Positions 41,884-53,651 of a DNA stretch of 64,000 bases are shown here, in pieces. The notes beneath the pieces are model-generated. The model had not been told where the DNA came from. It saw nothing but the letters and a program-made list of their open reading frames with translations, and did not search any database. Where the stretch lies: the NCBI GenBank assembly GCA_024195265.1, contig JAJLRJ010000008.1, positions 40,354,873-40,418,872 of the forward strand, read 5' to 3'. Each line of letters opens with the position of its first letter. Position 1 is the stretch's first letter. Both the position numbers and the translations under genes were made by a program. Origin of the DNA: Dendrophyllia cribrosa (lineage: Eukaryota > Cnidaria > Anthozoa > Scleractinia > Dendrophylliidae).

Positions 41884-43522
41884 GTGGGCATGTGAGGGCC
41901 CTCCAGCAGGTCAGACACATTATTGACAATTACATGATGTAAAGGTGACACTTCATTTGATTATTATTTAGTGTTAAAAAAAGTTAAGTAAAATCCCCAT
42001 CCAGAATCTAACCTGTTACTTCAGTTACATGTAGCATCTCGGCTGTTAAAGAGCCTTTACTACCACATCACCAATGAGCGAGCTGCTCAAGTCAGTTCGG
42101 CTTACATTTAACTGTATGACCAGCTGAACCTACAAACCTTAACCGAAAGCACTGCAAATCCAGTTTTTATGTTATATAATTATTAATAAGGTGTCCAATT
42201 TCCTGTAGGGCCCTCTTGTCTCAAATTCCCTACCAGAATCATCATAATTCTTGTCAAGCAATGATGTGTCATTGGAATTCAGACAAACATGGTGGAATAA
42301 TATTATAACAAAATTTTAAACATTTTAAAACCTCTAATCCACTGCTTTCACTTAGGTAATGTTTTTTTTTTGCAGTGAAACTTAAGATAGTTTGCAAAGT
42401 TGTCATACATGTAGTTTATGCCTTACATCATCATTATTAATTGATCAATGGCAATAAAAAAATGCAAAGTAAAGCTCTCAATTTAAATATTAACAAACGG
42501 ATGCGATAGCAGAAAATTTTTTATGAGTTGAAGAAATAACACAACAATTTTCAATTTACAATACATGTTTCGGCAAACTTATGCCATCTTCAGTTGCAGA
42601 AGCTTGTTACAATTTGAATATTTTAAGTTATAGAAGTAGTAACAATTTGAATATGCTAATTATAGCAGTTTAAATGGAAGCTAAATGTGACAAAAGAACA
42701 ATAGGAAAGAAAAAGAACTAGCATAAATGACAACTGAACTAAATGGAAAGTGACAAGTTTGCATGCTTCACCTATTGAACTTTAAATCCACTTCGCGATT
42801 AATTATGAAAACATTTGTTACAACAAAAAGCAGATTTGATTTATTACCTTTCAAATATTTTCAAAGAAACCTTTGGATTTTCACCATGTTTGTCCATGAT
42901 AAAATGATGGATTATTGTGCCTTGAAGAGTTAAATATAAAAACCTGTATTTTTGTTTGTAACTTCACATGTGGCATTTTGTTCTGGGGTGGCAGAATATT
43001 GTGCTGCAAAGTGTGTTAAGGTGACAGTACATTTAAATGTACATGTAAATGTGTACATGTAAATCCATTCAGTTTCAGCTATGAAAACAAAATCCCCACG
43101 AGGAATGGAAACAAAGTCCATAACATTTTTTCAGTAAGAAAATGGACTGACAATCAAACATTCAATATCATCGGGAAATTTAAAAGCCAAAATAGGCAAT
43201 ACCCATATCCATTTTTTTGTACACTTACCTGTAAATTATATTTTCACTTGTTTTTTTTTTATTAAATTTAGATTTTATTTCTAACAATTTAACTCGTCAA
43301 TTTGTTATGACAATGGAGGTTCCCTTTAAAGGATGTTTTAATTTTTTTTTAATTTTCAAAAAAACACTGCAGGAAATGACAATGAACTCTAATTAAGTAT
43401 ATACATGTACTGAAAAAGAACCTTGTTATTACCAATTAAAACATGATGGCATACTAGAAGACTGAACAAGAAGTAATTAATTGACAGATATTTGACAGCT
43501 TTTTCCTGTCTTAATTCCTCAG
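41884..43522. other. intron-like region with a hammerhead-type motif
   Basis: A/T-rich, no exon recognised. It holds the minus-strand hammerhead-like motif at 42557-42598. Short acatgtaaatg words recur at 43030-43065. Confidence 0.45.
42557..42598 (-). ncRNA. degenerate hammerhead-like motif
   Basis: Minus strand: TGCAA, CTGAAGA (42593-42587), one extra T, stem II GGCA/TGCC with a six-base loop, GAAA, palindromic stem III ACATGT, triplet ending in TA at 42562, and TTGTA closing stem I. Position 7 of the core varies in known hammerheads, but the extra base by stem II weakens the call. Confidence 0.4.
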
Positions 43523-44069
43523 GTAAAGACCAAGTGACGGTTGGTGTTGTGCCTCTGGATGCTACAAATCAATCGCCACAAAGTGCAAAGAGCGTTAAGC
43601 CCCTTGTCTCGGCTAACTGCCGAGAGAAAAGGTCAGTTTGATTTCAATATCTCTAGCAACTTTAAAATTCTTAGAATGGAAATTGAAACTTATATTTAGT
43701 GTAAGAGCACTAATCATCTGTCTATGTTATCATTGTGATATTGTGTAACTGTTGTGTTTATTTAATTAATTGAACACTGCCCTCAAATACCCTCCCAAAT
43801 GCCTACTAAATCAAACCAGAATAGCAAATTTATTTGAGTCATTCTTAATTTAAGGGATATGTAATACTTTGAAAGCACTTAAGTTTAACTGAATACATTT
43901 TCACGGATTGTGACTCATAAATAGTTTAATACATTTTGTTTTTTTGTTTTTTTCAAGGGAGGACCTCAAAAGGCTCCTTGCAAATTTAAACAAGCAGAAG
44001 GAAATACTGAAGAGGAATGGAATTCGAGTCGATGGGAGACACTATCGTATAAGTTTCAAGGGTACCTGA
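43523..44069 (+). CDS. last two exons of a plus-strand gene
   Basis: Exon 43523-43631 (acceptor TTCCTCAG, donor AAAAG/GTCAGT) and terminal exon 43958-44069 (acceptor TTTTCAAG) join in phase. The end reads DLKRLLANLNKQKEILKRNG and VDGRHYRISFKGT, then TGA. The phase does not fit a direct join to 41868, so at least one exon is unseen or it is a different gene. The function is unknown. Confidence 0.5.
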
Positions 44070-44424
44070 ATACTTAACAATTATAGTGCGAAAGCGGCAT
44101 GATTTGCCTAATTCTTAGCCGATAAGGAGCTAAACTCAGGTGATATCACGCAAGCTTGAGCACAATAATAGTTTTATAATTCAACACATTGATAACAAAG
44201 CACAGTTTAAAGAAAAAATATCGAGGCCGGCCCGTCATTTTTGCATTCTCTTGTCAAAATGTGAAATTTGCCTCCATCGTTGGATATACCTCATGTAGAC
44301 ATAGCATATTTTGATAACTTTTTGACCATATTTGGGCAGTGTATCAATGTGTTGAATTATAAGATGTGTTAATTTTCAAATTTAAAAAATTCAATGTACT
44401 GTTTGCATGATTAAGTGGGTGTTT
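44070..44424. other. gene-free interval
   Basis: 3' flank of the gene ending at 44069. No feature seen. Confidence 0.4.
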
Positions 44425-46840
44425 TCATAATGCCATGATGTCTAGAACTCCTAAGTGCCGATTTGAGAAATGCAACAGAAACACTTAAGGTGGCACGCCC
44501 GTGCTTCTGTGAGTTAGACATGATGGCATTATGAAATTACCTGCACTCCTAACAGTAAATTGGGACACAATAATGTTTTGGTCTAACTGTCAATTGGTTT
44601 TTTTATAATGCCATGATGTCTAGAACTCCTAAGTGCAGATTTGAGAAATGCAACAGAAACACTAGGTGGCACGCCCATGATTCTGTGAGTTAGACGCTAT
44701 GGCATTATGAAATTACCTGCACTCCTAACAGTAAATTGGGACACAATAATGTTTTGGTCTGACTGTCAATTGGTTTTTTTATAATGCCATGATATCTAGA
44801 ACTTCTAAGTGCAGATTTGAGAAATGCAACAGAAACACTAGGTGGCACGCCCATGATTCTGTGAGTTAGGTGCGATGGCATTATGAAATTACCTGCACTC
44901 CTAACAGTAAATTGGGACACAATAATGTTTTGGTCTAACTGTCAATTGGTTTTTTTATAATGCCATGATGTCTAGAACTCCTAAGTGCAGATTTGAGAAA
45001 TGCAACAGAAACACTAGGTGGCACGCCCATGATTCTGTGAGTTAGACGCTATGGCATTATGAAATTACCTGCACTCCTAACAGTAAATAAGGACACAATA
45101 ATGTTTTGGTCTGACTGTCAATTGGTTTTTTTATAATGCCATGATGTCTAGAACTCCTAAGTGCAGATTTGAGAAATGCAACAGAAACACTAGGTGGCAC
45201 GCCCATGATTCTGTGAGTTAGACGCTATGGCATTATGAAATTACCTGCACTCCTAACAGTAAATTGGGACACAATAATGTTTTGGTCTAACTGTCAATTG
45301 GTTTTTTTATAATGCCATGATGTCTAGAACTCCTAAGTGCAGATTTGAGAAATGCAACAGAAACACTAGGTGGCACGCCCATGATTCTGTGAGTTAGACG
45401 CTATGGCATTATGAAATTACCTGCACTCCTAACAGTAAATAAGGACACAATAATGTTTTGGTCTGACTGTCAATTGGTTTTTTTATAATGCCATGATGTC
45501 TAGAACTCCTAAGTGCAGATTTGAGAAATGCAACAGAAACACTAGGTGGCACGCCCATGATTCTGTGAGTTAGACGCTATGGCATTATGAAATTACCTGC
45601 ACTCCTAACAGTAAATAAGGACACAATAATGTTTTGGTCTGACTGTCAATTGTTTTTTTTATAATGCCATGATGTCTAGAACTCCTATGTGCAGATTTGA
45701 GAAATGCAACAGAAACACTAGGTGGCACGCCCGTGATTCTGTGAGTTAGGTGCGATGGCATTATGAAATTACCTGCACTCCTAACAGTAAATAAGGACGC
45801 AATGTTTTGGTTTGACTGTCAATTGGTTTTTTATAATGCCATGATGTCTAGAACTCCTAAGTGCCGATTTGAGAAATGCAACAGAAACACTACAACTGTA
45901 GGTGGCACGCCCGTGATTCTGTGAGTTAGACGTGATGGCATTATGAAATTACCTGCACTCCTAACAGTAAATTGGGACACAATAATGTTTTGGTCTAACT
46001 GTCAATTGGTTTTTTTATAATGCCATGATGTCTAGAACTCCTAAGTGTAGATTTGAGAAATGCAACAGAAACACTAGGTGGCACGCCCATGATTCTGTGA
46101 GTTAGACGCTATGGCATTATGAAATTACCTGCACTCCTAACAGTAAATTGGGACACAATAATGTTTTGGTCTGACTGTCAATGGTTTTTTTTAATAATGC
46201 CATGATGTCTAGAACTCCTAAGTGCAGATTTGAGAAATGCAACAGAAACACTAGGTGGCACGCCCATGATTCTGTGAGTTAGATGCTATGGCATTATGAA
46301 ATTACCTGCACTCCTAACAGTAAATTGGGACACAATAATGTTTTGGTCTGACTGTCAATTGGTTTTTTTTATAATGCCATGATATCTAGAACTTCTAAGT
46401 GCAGATTTGAGAAATGCAACAGAAACACTAGGTGGCACGCCCGTGATTCTGTGAGTTAGATGCGATGGCATTATGAAATTACCTGCACTCCTAACTGTAA
46501 ATAAGGACACAATAATGTTTTGGTCTGACTGTCAATGATTTTTTTTTTTATAATGCCATGATGTCTAGAACTCCTAAGTGCAGATTTGAGAAATGCAACA
46601 GAAACACTAGGTGGCATGCTCATGATTCTGTGAGTTAGACGCTATGGCATTATGAAATTACCTGCACTCCTAACAGTAAATGGGACACAATAATGTTTTG
46701 GTCTGACTGTGAATGGTTTTTTTTATAATGCCATGATGTCTAGAACTCCGAAGTGCCGATTCGAGAAATGCAACAGCAACACTAGGTGGCACGCCCGTGA
46801 TTCTGTGAGTTAGACGCTATGGCATTATGAAATTACCTGC
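44425..46840. repeat. satellite array, about 14 copies of a 176-bp unit
   Basis: Copies of ataatgccatgatgtctaga start near 44425, 44605, 44781, 44957, 45133, 45309, 45485, 45661, 45833, 46017, 46195, 46371, 46550 and 46727. Each unit has inverted ends (ataatgccat...atggcattat) about 115 bp apart, then about 60 bp of linker with cctaacagtaaat. Units alternate in part between attggg and aataagg linkers, suggesting growth by dimers. Confidence 0.95.
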
Positions 46841-47821
46841 AAACTTGACCTGCAGTATGTAATTTAATAATATAATATGTATAATGTTTTTTGTGTGTAT
46901 TTTGACGAAGCCATGTTGCTCAAGTTCTATTTTGTTGATGTATAGTAACTCTAGATAGTAGTTGTAACATTTTTTTTTAGTTTAACATTTTTTTTAACAT
47001 TGTTTTTATTAACAATTGAAAATGTTCAAACCAGTCTGGTTTTAATTTTCCTTTATCTCAGATTATTGTTATGAATCTGAGACGAAGGAAAATAACAATA
47101 TTTGCAACCTATTTTTTTACTATAACTCAATTCTGTGGAGGGAGATGGTTCCAATTTTTGTCATAATGAGTAATTCTGGTGTGTTGCCAACCACTTTAGG
47201 TTCAAGGGACTACGAGATGACCTGACTTGCTTGCTTAAGAAAGAACGTAAAAGCTAAGCTATGAAGGTTTAAAATTCATTTGCGAACTGCAGGAGTCGTG
47301 AAGGCCCGTCAACACTTTTTAACTCTATGATATTTAATGGACGGGCCCCGTTCTGCCTCGCATGAGACTACTGCGCTTCCCACGTTTACTACTGCAGGTT
47401 TAAACACCATTGAGAGCAGAAGATTTACATGTTCAAAGAACGTATCGCTCTTAAAGAAAACCATCTTGCCTTCACAAAAACATGAATATCTGGAAAGCCA
47501 AACATTGGCCTGTGACCGGAAGCATAGCTTAAGAAAGAATGTAAGTAATCACTAGCATCCGTGAGATTTTCAAAACTGATCACCATATCTGTAAAAGACA
47601 TTTTGGATGCGATAACGTCATTATGAAACAACGTAGGTCCTTCTAGCTCCATGAAACACAACTCTAGAGCAGAATAATACAAGGAGCTAAAACACATAAA
47701 CTGCAAGACGTCTTGATTCCAATAGAGACACGGCAGCTTCAGACTTGGATCTTAGACGCTTACATCCGTGATAAAGATCTACTTTCTCAAAGTCTAGCAC
47801 ACCGCAGACTTTATAGCTAGA
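46841..47821. other. gene-free interval before a LINE end
   Basis: A/T-rich. A short inverted repeat (cctttatctcagatt...gaatctgagacgaagg) lies at 47050-47090. Bases from about 47710 may already be LINE, but the frame is broken. Confidence 0.4.
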
Positions 47822-48642
47822 AATGAACTCGGAAGATTATCCTTGAAATTGAATATCGACACTTCCATTCTCAAATTCTGGATACATTTACAAACTTTAC
47901 CAGAAAATAACATTGCAAAACAATGTTTGCAGATCTCTAAAGAAATGGCTGACAAAAACCAGCCAGGATTGTCACAGAAAATTAAAATGCTATGCAAAAA
48001 GTATATTTCTAGTTCCATGGTTTTAAATGACAACAACTGTAAAGCGTTTATTAACCACGTCAATCAAAATATACGCAAAGCATTAATTAACCATCAACTC
48101 TCACTTCTTAACTCAAACAGAAAACTGTGCTTTTACAACTCTTTTAAAACAGACACTAAACAAACTGTTTTTCTAGATGCTATTATAAATCCCCTCCATA
48201 GAACCGCTATAAATAAATTTCGCTTAGGAAATCATCAACTCCGCATTGAAACTGGAAGACATACTGTACCAAAAACTCCTGAAAATTTAAGAATTTGCAA
48301 TTTGTGCCAGGTTAATGATGTTGAAAACGAATCTCACGTTCTATTCTCTTGCACTTTTTATGATAGCTTTCGAATCAAATTTTTTGATGAAATCACTGCA
48401 AAATACCAATTTTTTAAACAATTAGATATTAGTTCAAAAATTTTGTTCCTCTTTAATAGCATCGACCCATTTATTTGTAGATCAGTTGCTGCTTTTGTCT
48501 ATGAAATCATGAACTCTAGATATAAAAAGTTATATAACAAGTGAAACTGTATTAGAAATTTACATAATTATATAATTTATATAAGGTAATGCCATGTATA
48601 GAAATGGAAATACCTCAATAAATTGTTGTTGTTGTTGTTGTA
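47822..48642 (+). pseudogene. 3' end of a LINE polyprotein with TTG tail
   Basis: 233 open codons end the second frame of a LINE. KFRLGNHQLRIETGRH, then NLRICNLCQVNDVENESHVL and FSCTFYDSFR, form the Cys/His-containing C-terminal segment found after the reverse transcriptase in Tx1/L1-type and related LINEs. The copy is 5' truncated and ends in (TTG)n at about 48622-48640. Confidence 0.8.
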
Positions 48643-50320
48643 TATAGACACTATCACGGGCAGAGAGATCATTTTCATAGCAATTACAAAAATTGCAGCC
48701 GTCCACTACTTATCTTGCAACAAAAGTTAGCCAAAGAAGCCCTAACATATGCCAAGAGAGCTAGCATAACGAAGGCATAGAGAAAGAATAATTCTATAAA
48801 TGGCTAAACACAGCATGAAAACCTCCTGTCATTAAAGAGATTTATATCCCAAAGATCAAAGAACCAAAGAGTCACACAATATCAAGCATGCAAAACAAAT
48901 AGATAATAGTGACTTGTCACAATTCTATTTTGGTGATCTACGGGAACAAATATCTCGAAGCCTTTCTTGGGAAAACTATTCTAAAGGCTTCTTTATACAT
49001 TTTGCGACTAGCGGGAGTCGTGTTTGGCCTGTCACTTTTATAATACTGACATCATTTCAAACACAACCGCATTAATCCCTTCGCAAAGACCCTCCGCCAA
49101 ATCTGTGTCTTTGTTGCTCGCTGGATTAAATAAATGATATAAAGTAAATGGGAGCTAACTGAACAAAATATCTAAGCCATTAAACACGGTTAAGTTAAAA
49201 CATACACAAATCGTGTCAGAGGATTTTTCGAACAAAAGGCAAACTTAATGCGGCGTAAAATTCCATTTACTTGTATATAATTGAGTTTTTAGTTCAGGTT
49301 TAAAATGTAGATTCCAGTTTAAAACGTCTGCTCTCACAGGCTAAAAAAAGTCGACATGAGCGGGAAGTTTCTTTCCTCGCGGACTCGCGCCTTTATCGTG
49401 GTCTCGTGTTCGCCTCGCGGCCTCAAGCTAAAATCAACACGGTCGCGAGCGACTACGTGCCGTAGATCAAGCACTGTCTAGATTTGAGAAAAAACCTTTG
49501 ACATAACTTTTCAACCCTCCAAAAAGTTCTGACTGTAATTATATACTTGTAAATACCTGTATAGCATGGGAAAAGCAATGTAAAGTTCGATTAGCCGTTA
49601 AAGTTGGTGAATAAAATAGTCAAAACAAACATGTTATGATCGCAATGAGTGTTTCCGAATTAAATGTCGCATTTATTAAAAACTTGACAGCCGACAACGT
49701 GTGATTTACATGTTTCAGGTATTTTCTGAGACCCCCGAGGTGTGATCTGCGTTGATCCTGGATGGTGTTGTCAGCGCCTGTATTGTTTTATATTGCGTAA
49801 TCGGTCATTTCAGATGACCATCGATGCCGTATCCAAGGGCTTGCGTGTTCTCATGTATCGTCCAAAAATAAAACATCTATATTTCTACCATCGTGACACA
49901 TGAACATTACTACATCTTTCTCATTTATCTCAAATGCTCTTGGGATCGAGGACTGCATATTCCAAAGAGCATTTCAAAACAATAGTTTATGCAAGATTTG
50001 GGGGGAAAACAAAGTATATTATGGGCAATTCGAAAATAGAGAATTTCATTACCGAGCTTAACATTTACCATCTTACTGTATTTATCATGCATCACATGGC
50101 GGTTTCGACATTGCTGATCCCAGCAGTATGCAGGACGTATGTCATATACGAACCTAGTCAAGGGCGTAGCTACCTGTACGCACGTACGCACCTGAAAAAG
50201 TCGAAAAAAGGAGAAAGATTTGGGACTTGAGGGCGGGGAGAGGAGGTAGGGGGAGTGTTTGAAAATTGATTGTGCGTCAGTGTAAAAAAGTCCTGGCTAC
50301 GCCTCTGCTGGTACATAGGT
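48643..50320. other. gene-free interval
   Basis: No convincing exon, RNA gene or repeat border recognised. Reading frames are short and A/T-biased. Confidence 0.35.
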
Positions 50321-50321
50321 T

Positions 50322-50430
50322 CGTAGCTCAGTGGTTAGAGCATCTCACCGGTGTACGGAAGTATCCCACCGGTGTACGGAAGTATCCCACCGGTGTGTGG
50401 AAGGTTATAGGTTCGATTCATGTCGGGCAC
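50322..50430 (+). repeat. tRNA-derived sequence with a tandem insertion in the anticodon region
   Basis: GTAGCTCAGTGGTTAGAGCA is a perfect tRNA D-arm/box A and GGTTCGATTC a T-arm/box B. Between them the 21-bp segment tatcccaccggtgtacggaag is repeated, so the molecule cannot fold as a tRNA. It is probably a SINE head or tRNA pseudogene. Confidence 0.7.
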
Positions 50431-51365
50431 TGTTTTCTTTGTCCCACGTTCGTGGCATGATGACTATTACATCTTCCTCATTTCAATACCAAACTTAACT
50501 GACCATTTACTATCGTTCTTTATTTGTCAACATCTCATCTATCGCACTTCAGGGTTGGAAATTAGCGGTCGCCCACTCGCCAATTGCCAACTAAAATCAT
50601 ACGCAAAAAAAACGAATTTTATTCGTAAAACAGCATACATTAACTTACAGTGAGGTGGAAATCAAGCAGCGCTTAAACACAAGCACAGGAACACCGTGAA
50701 GCAGTTGTTTAATGGATGAAAACAGCGAGCAAAAACGCGAGATCTGCCAGATCGAGAGCACCAAGTGGATTGGAACCGAACAGTGCAACTGTCGTTTTGT
50801 CTTACATTTGTATGACAAAAGCGGCCAATTGTCTACCTTTTGCTGCTGTTGTCAAGCATAAAATCTCTTCTGTAGGCCACACAAGAACTTCCCTTCAACC
50901 CCAAAAACCTAAAACGTCGTACGCTTTTATTTGTTTACACAAGAGCAAACTTGTCGCCTAGTGCGCACCAGTTTCCCCGGCCGTGATAATTATTCAAAAT
51001 GGTGTTGAAAACGAAAATCGCTTGCGTTCACAGGACACCCATGAGATCAATGAGATCCCATCAGATTAGTATGCGTTCTCCTTCGTCGAACGAAATTATT
51101 TCTAAAAAGTACATCAATCAACCATTTTTTTATATTACATCGTGCCGCCCCGACTAACTGCCCATTAGTCTCTGAGGATGATCAGCTGCCAGCAATGCTC
51201 GAAAAAAGTGCTAACGTACACTATGCTCATAATTCTGCCCGGCCGTCACATAATAAGTTATTATGCTTTGTAAATTAATAAATGAAATGTTGTTAAGGAT
51301 TTGAGAATGAAACGTCAATCATCCTTCATAACACCTCTTCATTATTAAACATTTTATAAAAAAGA
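50431..51365. other. gene-free interval
   Basis: No feature supported. The frame at 50716-50961 has no family resemblance or splice context that I can see. Confidence 0.35.
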
Positions 51366-51369
51366 TTAA

Positions 51370-51913
51370 AGTGTATATGACAGTTATTTTTTTATTTGCT
51401 TGATCGAATCTACATGATGTTCTGATAAGAAAATGGATAAAAAATTTTCGATATCGACTTTCCTACTCCGCGTTTTGGCCGTCTAGAAACGTGAAATTTC
51501 ACTTCCGCTGTGTTACAAAACCGCGCAAGAAGAAAGACTGGAAATAGTCCGCTATGACGTCAATACAAGAATGCCAGTGTCGCGATTTCTCAGTTACTCC
51601 GTTTTTTGGTGCGTGTTGCTACAACCATAGACAACACACCTTAATAGAACCATATTTCTTGCTCAGGGGGCATCAAAAATTGTGAGGAACTGAGAAACCT
51701 CGACACCGGCATTCCTGTATTGACGTCACAGCGGACTATTTCCAGTCTTTCTTCTCGCGCGGTTTTGTAACACACCGGAAGTGAAATTTCACGTTTTTAG
51801 ACGGCTACAACGCAGAGAAGAAAAATCGATATCGAAAATTTTTTTTCCATTTTCTTATCAGAACATCATGTAGATTCGATCAAGCAAATAAAAAAATTAC
51901 TGTCATATACACT
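51370..51913. mobile_element. large MITE with 250-bp arms (TTAA target)
   Basis: Arms beginning AGTGTATATGACAGT pair over about 250 bp with few differences around a 50-bp centre. TTAA at 51366-51369 and 51914-51917. Non-coding; piggyBac-like by target site. Confidence 0.88.
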
Positions 51914-51917
51914 TTAA

Positions 51918-53651
51918 CAGGAAACTATAGGCAATGTTTGATGGGAATTTCCATGAATATACTTGTTAACACTCACTCGCACGCACATATTTTACGTCAT
52001 TTTTTTGGCTAGTAGTAAGGCCTTGATAGTGAGCCGCTTAAAGAGGCTATGTCGCGAGGTTTCGCCTAATTTTAGTAACTTTAATTTACACTTTTATCTG
52101 TCAAAATTCTTTTGTTCGCTGATACGAAACAGGACTCGAAACGGAACCAGTGGTCACGTACACAAGAGCTATTGCTTGTTTTGAGTTAAGTCCAACAATT
52201 TCATCGCTCTTTTCTCAAGCGAAACAAAATCAGAAAAATGTTAGGTTTGTCTGTGGCGGTAAAGAAGTACAAAGGGAAGACTCTGGTACCATGTTAATAT
52301 GCTGAAATGTACTATATTTAGCCAACAGAGAAGAAGAACCTTCGTCCATGACATTCCATGGTCAACTGATTTCCATCGATGCTCGTACATACACATGGCA
52401 AAGATTGAACAAATTCTATAAGAGCGTTTTAGAAATTTTTGGGGATGAAGTTTTGGGGATAATAAATACAGTGAAAAACATACTATCAACATAATTGGCT
52501 GATATCTAAAGAAAACGATGCGCTTTGGGAATGCAGTTTCATCTCATAGTAGTTTGATTCCATCTGAGATCGTGTGTAAAAAAAGTAAGGAGATTGCTTA
52601 GTTCGATTGTGAGAAAAAAGGATTTGATTAGTGTGCGTTCAGCTGCTGCTCTTGTTACCATTTTTGTATGTAATTTTGTCTACGCCTACAAATGTGAAGA
52701 TAATTTGGAAACCGCTTGATAATTTTTTTTTTATAATTTGACAATCTCGAGATTAATCATCAATTTATATGGCCTGCAAGTTTCAAGGACATTGAAATTA
52801 TGTAAGGCAATAAAATCGGGCCTCCAATGTACCATTTTATCCCTGCAGATGTTTACAAGTGAGCGTCCTCATTATTCACGGGTATTGTTTTCAAGTTTCA
52901 TATGCACGTGCACAACTTTAGCAAGAAAATCATTTGCATCGAACAGAACGCTCGATTGCTTTCCGAAGAATTTTCCGAAACATGCTAATAACTGACTGAC
53001 AAACAATCATTTCATTTGATTAAGAGTGATCCGAAACATCCTTCCTTTACCTCCTCAGGTAACAGTAGAGAAACAGACTAGTCTGTCATTTGTACGACCA
53101 AAAACGTTGGCAAAAATGACCATCTTGAAAACCAATGTGTGACATCCCATTTACGAAAAATACGCCATCACTTGCCCCAGTCTCTCCAAAAATTGGAGCG
53201 ATTTCCCTACTTTTCCTCTGGAAATAATTATTGTTTAGTTCGTTGGACAAAATAAACTATACAGAAAAACTAAAAACAATTTTCGCTTCATAGTTTAACG
53301 TGCTCTGTAAAAAAAAATTGAAAATTGATTAACAATAAAACGCCAGTTATACATTATAACGCCTCTTTATTACACAATCTCTCAAAAACGCTGCTCATTT
53401 TAGAGGCTTTTTTTAAGCGTTTTTTAAATAAAAATGGCACTCTCTACATGCACTTCTTTTTTCACCGTCGGTTTTCTGATTATTCTCTACTTTGTTTCCA
53501 TTATTTTGGTCATCACGTGACGAGTTTACCCACTGTTTGTCTACTAGGCAGCCGTTGTTTGTGATGATCGCGCAATGCCTCTGATGAAGCGTTGTGTGAT
53601 GACCCAAATAACTTCAGCAACAAATAAGCTTCAGAGGAGGCTAATCTAGTT
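51918..53651. other. gene-free interval
   Basis: No exon or repeat border identified. Downstream flank of the minus-strand gene that ends at 53652. Confidence 0.35.

Noticed and set aside
44425..46840. CRISPR-like or gene array in the 176-bp repeats
   Set aside because: The units are contiguous and nearly identical throughout, with no variable spacers or reading frame; it is a satellite.
53570..53600. CTGATGAAG as a further hammerhead core
   Set aside because: No GAAA at a suitable distance and no stem II pairing.
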